In this document: one piece after another, positions 12,276-18,642 of the stretch | Position numbering within the stretch: position 1 is the stretch's first letter | Layout: each line of letters opens with the position of its first letter | Position numbers and translations under genes: made by a program | NCBI GenBank assembly: GCA_007117775.1 | Contig: SKFX01000155.1 | Span: 1-18,642, forward strand | DNA: 18,642 bases | From: Ilumatobacteraceae bacterium | Lineage (GTDB): Bacteria > Actinomycetota > Acidimicrobiia > Acidimicrobiales > Ilumatobacteraceae | Reading direction: 5' to 3' | The notes under the pieces: model-generated | Databases searched by the model: none | Told to the model about the DNA's origin: nothing | The model's input: the letters and a program-made list of their open reading frames with translations, nothing else

Positions 12276-13190
12276 TCAACCTAGCAAGCCGATATCGGCG
12301 AGCCGGGGAATATGGTGCTGGCGCGCCCACCGTTCGAGATCGCGCAGCACCCGAAGCGGCGCACGCGGATCCGCGAACGTGGCCGTGCCGACCTGTACGG
12401 CATCGGCTCCTGCCGCGAGCAACTCGGCCGCCTCCGCTCCGCCGGTCACACCGCCGACGCCGATGATGGAGATCTCGGGGATCGCCGCGGCCACATCGTG
12501 CACGGCTCGCACCGCAATGGGATGGATACAGCGGCCCGACAGACCACCCGATCCATTGGCGAGGGCCGGCGCCACCCCGTCGAGGGTACGAGCCTGGACG
12601 GTGTTCACCAATGTCACCGCCTCAGCACCCGCCGCGGTGACCGACCGGGCGATCTCCACCAGGCGGTCGGTGTTCGGGCTGAGTTTGGCCCAGACCGGGC
12701 GACCGCACACCTGTGACGCAGCGATCACCTCGGCGGACATCTGCGCGTCATGGGCGATGATCTGCTTATCGAGATTCGGACAGGACAGATTGATCTCGAC
12801 CGCGACGACCTCAGCGGGCGCGCCGGCCAACATCTCAGCACCGCGCCGATACTCCTCGATGGTGCGGCCCCACAGACTTGCGACCACCGTCGCACCCGCT
12901 TCGATCAACTCGATCATCCCACCGCGCAGCCACGCCTCAACCCCCGGGCCTTGGAGGCCGACAGCATTGACCATCCCGCCCGGCACCGGCGCGAGTCGCG
13001 GTGCCGGATTGCCCGGCCACTCGAACGGCGCGAGGGATTTCACCACCACCGCCCCGAGCGACGAGACATCGAAATATGCGCCGAGTTCGGTCCCGAGCCC
13101 AGCGGTCCCCGAGGCGGTCATGACCGGATTGGCCAGACGCACCGAACCGACATCGACGTGCCGATCGAGTGGCCCAGCTCGGCGCCTCAC
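12276..13190 (-). CDS. pyrD: Dihydroorotate dehydrogenase, class 1 (B-like)
   Basis: Oxidises dihydroorotate to orotate, the fourth step of pyrimidine synthesis, with FMN. After a short head comes NPVMTASGTAGLGTEL (residues 21-36), GAVVVKSLAP, GNPAPRLAPVPGGMVNAVGLQGPGVEAWL, the active-site motif INLSCPNLD with Cys137 as the catalytic base (class 2 enzymes have Ser) and the FMN phosphate site IIGVGGVTGGAEAAELLAAGADAVQVGTA. This is a cytosolic class 1 enzyme without a membrane helix. GTG at 13190 overlaps the carB stop as GTGA; the longer open frame to 13316 lies inside carB. Class 1B enzymes normally work with PyrK, which is not in this window. It occupies the slot that holds pyrF in Mycobacterium. 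Confidence 0.93.
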   Translation of the reverse strand: MRRRAGPLDRHVDVGSVRLANPVMTASGTAGLGTELGAYFDVSSLGAVVVKSLAPFEWPGNPAPRLAPVPGGMVNAVGLQGPGVEAWLRGGMIELIEAGATVVASLWGRTIEEYRRGAEMLAGAPAEVVAVEINLSCPNLDKQIIAHDAQMSAEVIAASQVCGRPVWAKLSPNTDRLVEIARSVTAAGAEAVTLVNTVQARTLDGVAPALANGSGGLSGRCIHPIAVRAVHDVAAAIPEISIIGVGGVTGGAEAAELLAAGADAVQVGTATFADPRAPLRVLRDLERWARQHHIPRLADIGLLG

Positions 13191-16100
13191 CGGTCGCTGA
13201 GCCCCTCGGGCTGGCGCGCAATGGCGTGGTACTCCTGGAGTGAACGCACCGAGAGTTCGGATTGCTCGGAGATCCCCTGAGCAGCGGCGAGTGCAGCACT
13301 GATGGTGGTGACACATCCGACGCGGTTCAGCGTTGCGGTCTTGCGGATCTCCTCACCATCGGTGCGCTCGCCGCGACCTCGTGGTGTGTTGACCACGAAG
13401 CTGATCTCACCGGCAGCGATCAGATCGACCGCCGTCGGTGCCACCTGATCGCTGACCTTGCCCACCACCGTGTCGGCCGGTTGACCGAACGAGGCGAGAT
13501 ACTCAGCCGTCCCCGTTGTCGCAGCCACCGACATCCCCAGAGCTCGGAGTCGTTGTGCGACGACGAGACCAGCCGGCTTGTCCGGATCCGCCAACGACAT
13601 GAACACCGTCCCTTCGGTCGGAAGCACAGTTCCCGCCGACAGTTCCGCTTTGTGGAATGCTCTCCCGAACGTGGTGTCGATGCCCATCACCTCACCGGTG
13701 GAACGCATCTCAGGCCCGAGGGCCGGATCGACCTCGGGGAACCGGTTGAAGGGCATCACCGCCTCCTTGACCGAGACATGCCCACTCACCGGATCGCGCA
13801 GCAGTCCTTCGGTGCGCAGCTCAGCCAGCGATGCACCAGTCATCACTCGCGTCGCCACCTTGGCGAGTGGGACACCGGTCGCCTTGGCGACGAATGGCAC
13901 CGTGCGCGAGGCCCGCGGATTGGCCTCGATGACGTACACCGTGGTCCCGACGACAGCGAATTGCACATTGATGAGCCCGCACACATCGAGTCGATGCGCG
14001 ATCGCTGCGGTGTACGCCTCGATGACACCGACCACCCACGATGGGAGATTCTGGGGTGGCAGCGCACAGGCCGAGTCACCCGAATGCACTCCGGCCTCCT
14101 CGACATGCTCCATCACACCACCGATCAACACCTCGCCCGTTCGATCGCGGATCGCGTCGACGTCGACCTCGGTGGCATCGGCGAGGAACCGATCGATCAG
14201 CACTGGTCGCTCCGCGGACAGTCCTCCCTCACGACCGAGTGTTCCGATACCGGAGAGTTCGGCCATCGCCCGACTGAGATGGTCGTCATCGTGGACGATC
14301 TGCATCGCTCGACCACCGAGCACATAGCTCGGACGCATCAGCACCGGGAAACCGATTTCAGCGGCGATCTTGCGGGCCTGGTCGAGATCGGTCGCCGTGC
14401 CGCCGGGCGGCTGGGGAATGCGCAGTTCCGTGCACAGTGCGTTCCAACGCTCGCGATCCTCTGCGGCGTCGATCGAATCAGGTCCGGTTCCTGCGATCAG
14501 ATCGATATCGAGTTCAGCGGCCAATTTCAATGGTGTCTGACCGCCGAGGGAGACCACCACCAGCTCGGGACGCTCCACGTCGATGATGTTCTGGACGTCT
14601 TCGCGGGTCAACGGTTCGAAATACAGTCGATCACTCGTGTCATAGTCGGTCGAGACGGTCTCGGGATTGCAGTTCACCATGATCGTCTCATATCCCGCCT
14701 CGCGCAGTGCGAAACTGGCATGCACACAGCAGTAGTCGAACTCGATGCCTTGGCCGATCCGGTTCGGGCCCGAGCCCAGGATCATCACCTTCGGACGGTC
14801 GGATTCGACGATCTCGGACTCATCTTCATAGGTCGAATAGTGGTACGGGGTCTGAGCAGCGAATTCGGCTGCACAGGTGTCGACCGTCTTGTAGGTGGGG
14901 ACGATGCCGAGTTCGTTGCGCCGCTCGCGTATCGCCCCCTCGTCGACCTCGAACAGGTAGGCGAGCTGCCGGTCGGAGAACCCGAGCCGCTTGGCTCGCC
15001 GAAGGGCCCGGCGCGAGATCGTGGAGAGCTCGAATCCTTCGAGGGCTTCTCGTTCCTCGATGATCATCAACATCTGATCCAAGAACCACGGATCGATCCG
15101 GCAGCGCTCATGGATCACCATCGGGTCGATACCGCGTCGCAGCGCCTCGCCCACCTCGAAGATCCGCTCGGGGGTCGCGATCGCCAGTCGGTCGAGCAAC
15201 TCGGCGTCGGTCAGCTCCAGATACACCGCTTCAGCCTGGTCGGCGTTGAGACCGGCACGGCCGGTCTCAAGGGACCGCAATGCTTTCTGCAGGCTCTCGG
15301 TGAACGTACGCCCGATCGACATCACCTCGCCGACCGACTGCATCTGCGTCCCGAGGACTCCCGACGTCCCGGGCAGCTTCTCGAAGGCCCAGCGCGGGAT
15401 CTTGGTCACCACATAATCGATGACGGGCTCAAAGCTCGCCGGGGTCACACCGGTGATGTCATTCGCGATCTCATCGAGGCTGTAGCCGACGGCGAGACGA
15501 GCCGCGATCTTGGCGATCGGGAAGCCCGTCGCCTTCGAGGCAAGCGCCGAGGATCTCGACACCCGGGGATTCATCTCGATGATCACCTGGCGACCGGTGT
15601 CGGGTTCAACAGCGAACTGGACATTGGATCCACCGGTCTCGACGCCGACGCGGCGGATACAGGCGAACGCCGCATCACGCATCTGCTGATATTCGACATC
15701 GGACAGCGTCTGGATCGGAGCGACCGTGATCGAGTCACCGGTGTGGACCCCCATTGGATCGACGTTCTCGATACCGCAGATGATCACGCAGTTATCTGCA
15801 TGATCACGCATGACCTCGAGTTCGAACTCCTTCCACCCTGCGATCGATTCCTCGATGAGGATCTCACTGATCGGACTGGCGTCGAGGCCCGCCGAGGCGA
15901 CCCGGACGAACTCCTCTTCGCTGGACGCGATCCCGGTGCCGCGACCACCGAGGATGTAGGCCGGGCGCACGATCACCGGGAGCCCGATCTCCGCCACGAT
16001 CTGATGTGCCTGCTCGACATTGTGGGCGACCCCTGATCGAGGCACCTCGATCCCGATTTCGATCATGGCGCGCTTGAAGCGCTCCCGGTCCTCTGCGGTC

Positions 16101-16474
16101 GCAATCGCCTCGGCATCAGCACCGATCATCTCAGGAGTTCCCTCGACACCGATCAGGCCGCGTTCGAACAGCTCCATGGCCAGATTCAGCGCGGTTTGGC
16201 CGCCGAGGGTCGGCAGGACGGCATCGGGGCGTTCGCGTTCGATGATCTTCGCGACCACCTCCCAGGTCAATGGTTCGATATAGGTCGCATCGGCGAAATC
16301 GGGGTCGGTCATGATCGTGGCCGGGTTCGAGTTGGCCAGGATCACCCGATAGCCCTCCTCGCGCAGGACCCGACAGGCCTGAGTGCCCGAATAGTCGAAC
16401 TCACACGCTTGACCGATGACGATCGGGCCCGACCCGATGATCAGGATTGAGGACAGATCACTCCGGCGTGGCAT
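13187..16474 (-). CDS. carB: Carbamoyl-phosphate synthase large subunit
   Basis: Uses bicarbonate, two ATP and ammonia delivered by CarA to make carbamoyl phosphate for pyrimidines and arginine. The 1095-residue protein has the expected duplicated layout: first ATP-grasp half from SILIIGSGPIVIGQACEFDY (near residue 10) with VRPAYILGGRGTGI, an oligomerisation region at about 400-550, a second half from KVMILGSGPNRIGQGIEFDY (near 560) with MRPSYVLGGRAMQIV, and a C-terminal MGS allosteric domain from about 958 (AGLVVAQRLRALG, TTGTAEYL, VVNTPRGRG). Start is ATG at 16474, overlapping the carA stop as TGATG, seven bases after AGGAG. The upstream TTG at 16477 is less likely. It is tightly coupled to carA and pyrD. 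Confidence 0.98.
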   Translation of the reverse strand: MPRRSDLSSILIIGSGPIVIGQACEFDYSGTQACRVLREEGYRVILANSNPATIMTDPDFADATYIEPLTWEVVAKIIERERPDAVLPTLGGQTALNLAMELFERGLIGVEGTPEMIGADAEAIATAEDRERFKRAMIEIGIEVPRSGVAHNVEQAHQIVAEIGLPVIVRPAYILGGRGTGIASSEEEFVRVASAGLDASPISEILIEESIAGWKEFELEVMRDHADNCVIICGIENVDPMGVHTGDSITVAPIQTLSDVEYQQMRDAAFACIRRVGVETGGSNVQFAVEPDTGRQVIIEMNPRVSRSSALASKATGFPIAKIAARLAVGYSLDEIANDITGVTPASFEPVIDYVVTKIPRWAFEKLPGTSGVLGTQMQSVGEVMSIGRTFTESLQKALRSLETGRAGLNADQAEAVYLELTDAELLDRLAIATPERIFEVGEALRRGIDPMVIHERCRIDPWFLDQMLMIIEEREALEGFELSTISRRALRRAKRLGFSDRQLAYLFEVDEGAIRERRNELGIVPTYKTVDTCAAEFAAQTPYHYSTYEDESEIVESDRPKVMILGSGPNRIGQGIEFDYCCVHASFALREAGYETIMVNCNPETVSTDYDTSDRLYFEPLTREDVQNIIDVERPELVVVSLGGQTPLKLAAELDIDLIAGTGPDSIDAAEDRERWNALCTELRIPQPPGGTATDLDQARKIAAEIGFPVLMRPSYVLGGRAMQIVHDDDHLSRAMAELSGIGTLGREGGLSAERPVLIDRFLADATEVDVDAIRDRTGEVLIGGVMEHVEEAGVHSGDSACALPPQNLPSWVVGVIEAYTAAIAHRLDVCGLINVQFAVVGTTVYVIEANPRASRTVPFVAKATGVPLAKVATRVMTGASLAELRTEGLLRDPVSGHVSVKEAVMPFNRFPEVDPALGPEMRSTGEVMGIDTTFGRAFHKAELSAGTVLPTEGTVFMSLADPDKPAGLVVAQRLRALGMSVAATTGTAEYLASFGQPADTVVGKVSDQVAPTAVDLIAAGEISFVVNTPRGRGERTDGEEIRKTATLNRVGCVTTISAALAAAQGISEQSELSVRSLQEYHAIARQPEGLSDR

Positions 16475-17580
16475 CAATTGACTCCTTTGTCCATCAGATC
16501 GGCGAAGCGTTGGAACAGGTGCGAGCTGTCGTGGGGGCCCGGACCGGCCTCGGGGTGGTGCTGGACACCGAACGCATGCCGATCGCGCAGCTCAATGCCC
16601 TGGCAGACCCCGTCGTTGAGATTGACATGGGTCATGACCGCAGCATCACCGAGTGCCTCTGGGTCGATCGCGAAGTTGTGGTTCTGGCTCGTGATCTCGA
16701 TCCCACCTGTCGTCAGGTCCTTGACGGGATGGTTCCCACCGTGGTGGCCGAAGGGAAGCTTCACCGTCGCCAGACCGATGGCCCTTCCGAGCAGTTGATG
16801 CCCGAGACAGATCCCGAAGATCGGCACCTTCCCGAGCAGATCGGCGATCTGCTCGGTCACCCCCTCCACCGCAGCCGGGTCACCGGGGCCATTGGACAAA
16901 AAGACGCCGGCCGGGTTTCTCGCCAGCACATCGGCTGCCGGTGTGGTGGCCGGCACCACCTCGACGGTTCCCAGTTCAGTGAGGTGTCGCAGGATCGTGG
17001 ACTTGATCCCGAAGTCATAGGCGACGATCAAACGGTCCGCTGCATCACCGCTGGCCTCCACCCGATACGGCTCGGTGGTGGTCACCGTCGCAACCAGATC
17101 GATGCCATCGGTTCCGGGTTCACGGCGTGCCGCTTCATGCAACACCGCGATATCCGCGGTTCCGAACGCACATGGCATGGAACCCTGCTGCCTGATGGCA
17201 CGCGTCAGCCGACGCGTGTCGATACCAGCGATCCCTGGCACACCCCACTGTTCCAGGAAGTCGCCGAGGCTGGATTCACAACGATGATTGCTCGGCCGCC
17301 GAGCGAGTTCACGCACCACCACACCGCGACAGAACGGCCGAGCAGACTCCGCATCGAGCGGTGTCGTCCCGTAGTTGCCGATATGGGGATTCGTGAACGT
17401 GATGACCTGGCCGGCGTAGCTCGGGTCGGTGATCACCTCCTGGTAGCCCGACAGGACCGTGTTGAACACCACCTCTCCGGCAGCAACTCCTGAGTCGGGG
17501 CGAGCACCGATGGCCTCACCCTCGAACACTTCACCATTGGCCAGCACCAGATATGCCGGCATTTCGGTGTCGTCAGCCAC
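16474..17580 (-). CDS. carA: Carbamoyl-phosphate synthase small subunit (glutaminase)
   Basis: Hydrolyses glutamine and channels ammonia to CarB. The N-terminal CarA-specific domain shows YLVLANGEVFEGEAIG, GEVVFNTVLSGYQEVITDPSYAGQ and GIAGIDTRRLTRAIR. The class I glutamine amidotransferase domain from about residue 185 contains YDFGIKSTILR, LSNGPGDP, the nucleophile Cys258 in GICLGHQ and the His342/Glu344 pair in VQHHPEA, so it should be active. Length is 368 residues. GTG at 17580 is preceded by AGGAGG four bases upstream. The gap to pyrC is 75 bases and holds no gene; Mycobacterium has a small membrane-protein gene at this spot. Confidence 0.98.
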   Translation of the reverse strand: MADDTEMPAYLVLANGEVFEGEAIGARPDSGVAAGEVVFNTVLSGYQEVITDPSYAGQVITFTNPHIGNYGTTPLDAESARPFCRGVVVRELARRPSNHRCESSLGDFLEQWGVPGIAGIDTRRLTRAIRQQGSMPCAFGTADIAVLHEAARREPGTDGIDLVATVTTTEPYRVEASGDAADRLIVAYDFGIKSTILRHLTELGTVEVVPATTPAADVLARNPAGVFLSNGPGDPAAVEGVTEQIADLLGKVPIFGICLGHQLLGRAIGLATVKLPFGHHGGNHPVKDLTTGGIEITSQNHNFAIDPEALGDAAVMTHVNLNDGVCQGIELRDRHAFGVQHHPEAGPGPHDSSHLFQRFADLMDKGVN

Positions 17581-17655
17581 ATGTCCTCCTGTTCTGTCGG
17601 GTCATCTTTGCGATCGATCGGACCGTATTCGAACGCCCACCAACACCGCCGACGC

Positions 17656-18642
17656 TCATCTCTGCTCCCACTCTCCCCTGCCGTCGGCCACGACGACACG
17701 ACCGTTCACCACGGTGTGGCGCACCCGGCCACGCAGCTCGCGGCCCTCATAGGGAGTATTGCGACTTCGGCTGGCAGAGGCCGCAGCATCGACCGTCCAC
17801 CGTTGCGCGGGGTCGAAGACGACCAGATTCGCTGGCTCGTCTGGGGTCACGGGGCGGCCGTGGCGATCATCGACACCGGCGATCCGGGCCGGGTTGACCG
17901 ACATCACCGTCACCAAGCGCTCGAGATCCATATCGCAGTGCGTGAGCACCACCGCCAAGGCGGTCTCGAGGCCGAGCATGCCCGGTGGCGCCTGATCGAG
18001 TGGCGCATCCTTGCTCTCAGCGGTATGCGGCGCGTGATCGGTGGCCACCGCGTCGATCGTCCCGTCCACCAGACCGGCTCGGATCGCTTCGATATCAGCG
18101 GCGGTACGCAAGGGAGGATTGACTTTGAACCGCGCGTCGTATCCCTCGAGGAGTTCCTCGGACAGACTCAGGTGATGCGGGGTCGCCTCTGCGGTGATGG
18201 CGAGTCCGTCAGCCTTGGCAGCGCGGACCAACTCGACGCTGCGAGCCGTCGACAGGTGCAGCATGTGCATACCCGTCCCGACGAGACGACACAGTTCGAT
18301 ATCGCGGAACACCATCAGTTCCTCGGCCAATGCGGGCCACCCGGGAAGACCGAGTCGACTGCAGCACTGTCCCTCGTTCATCACTGCCCCTGCCGTCAGC
18401 CGTTCGACCTCACAGTGTTGTGCCAAGGTGATGTTGAGGTCACGCGCATACTCGAGCGCCCGACGCATCAGCATCGGATCCTGCACACCATTGCCGTCGT
18501 CGGTGAAGAGCTTCACCCCGGCTGCGGCGAGTTCACCGAACGGGGCCAAGGACTCACCGCGTCGACCCACGGAAATGCATCCGGCTGGGTAGACATCGCA
18601 GAGTCCCGCACGCGCGCCCTGGCGTCGCACGAACTCGACCAC
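17656..18642 (-). CDS. pyrC: Dihydroorotase, class I (partial, N-terminus beyond right edge)
   Basis: Cyclises carbamoyl aspartate to dihydroorotate, the third step of pyrimidine synthesis. The visible 328 codons hold FTDDGNGVQD, the metal-site QHCE, MHMLHLSTA, ATPHHLSLS, KVNPPLR and DAVATDHAPHT, all typical of the amidohydrolase fold of class I enzymes, and the terminal beta-sandwich strand VVNGRVVVADGRG. The N-terminal HxH zinc motif must be outside the window: the first visible codon is a GTG at the very edge, but it is internal to the family. The gene belongs to the pyrC-carA-carB-pyrD run. Confidence 0.97.
   Translation of the reverse strand: MVEFVRRQGARAGLCDVYPAGCISVGRRGESLAPFGELAAAGVKLFTDDGNGVQDPMLMRRALEYARDLNITLAQHCEVERLTAGAVMNEGQCCSRLGLPGWPALAEELMVFRDIELCRLVGTGMHMLHLSTARSVELVRAAKADGLAITAEATPHHLSLSEELLEGYDARFKVNPPLRTAADIEAIRAGLVDGTIDAVATDHAPHTAESKDAPLDQAPPGMLGLETALAVVLTHCDMDLERLVTVMSVNPARIAGVDDRHGRPVTPDEPANLVVFDPAQRWTVDAAASASRSRNTPYEGRELRGRVRHTVVNGRVVVADGRGEWEQR

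Noticed and set aside
11300..12466. A 388-codon plus-strand frame across rpoZ, gmk, mihF and pyrD
   Set aside because: It crosses four well-supported genes on the other strand, has no family signature and is an antisense shadow.
13262..16036. A 924-codon open frame on the plus strand, antisense to carB
   Set aside because: It matches no protein family I know, is rich in Arg, His and Asp in low-information mixtures, and is explained by GC-rich codon bias leaving few stops opposite carB, whose frame is certain.
17581..17655. Possible small gene between pyrC and carA, as in Mycobacterium
   Set aside because: Only 75 bases remain, no open frame with a start and ribosome site fits, and no hydrophobic segment is encoded.
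1..18642. Mobile elements, CRISPR arrays, tRNAs, defence or biosynthetic systems
   Set aside because: No transposase, integrase, repeat-spacer pattern, tRNA-like fold or unusual gene cassette is visible; every long stretch is covered by housekeeping genes.

Overview
The window is a dense stretch of housekeeping genes from a GC-rich actinobacterium. Three things support this: a mycobacterial-type integration host factor (mIHF), a PriA lacking helicase motifs, and the order pyrC-carA-carB-(pyr gene)-mihF-gmk-rpoZ-coaBC-metK-priA followed by fmt-rsmB, which is the arrangement I know from Mycobacterium and relatives. A deep-branching class such as Acidimicrobiia is my best guess, because several proteins are compact or divergent and pyrD sits where pyrF normally lies. 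That placement is inference. I see no mobile elements, CRISPR arrays, tRNA or rRNA genes, phage genes or defence systems.

Right to left on the minus strand. (1) 18642-12276 is the pyrimidine block: pyrC (cut by the window edge), carA, carB and pyrD, with carA/carB joined by TGATG and carB/pyrD by GTGA. (2) 12270-8470 holds mihF, gmk, rpoZ, coaBC and metK, covering nucleoid structure, GMP to GDP, RNA polymerase omega, coenzyme A and S-adenosylmethionine. (3) 8442-6694 is priA. (4) A plus-strand RsmC-like methyltransferase (6006-6635) interrupts the run and converges on priA. (5) 5958-2351 is a tight operon, def-fmt-rsmB-hisG-small cold-shock-like protein; def and fmt handle the two ends of N-formylmethionine metabolism and rsmB modifies 16S rRNA. 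(6) A small plus-strand DUF1844-like gene (2005-2370) converges on that operon and diverges from the next. (7) 1795-1 is the translation operon infC-rpmI-rplT followed by a SpoU/TrmH-family RNA methyltransferase that runs off the left edge.

Together the genes serve translation (IF-3, L35, L20, peptide deformylase, formyltransferase, three RNA methyltransferases), nucleotide supply (pyrimidines, GMP kinase), cofactors (CoA, SAM) and chromosome maintenance (mIHF, PriA).

I found no clearly new biological system. The points most worth a second look are: the infC start, where only ATA fits and a strong ribosome site with an ATT codon lies just upstream but is closed by a stop; the long structured infC leader; a cold-shock-like protein whose RNA-binding motifs are degraded; RsmB and Fmt proteins with internal segments missing; pyrD in the pyrF slot without pyrK; a metK leader that could mask its ribosome site; and a marked excess of GATC.
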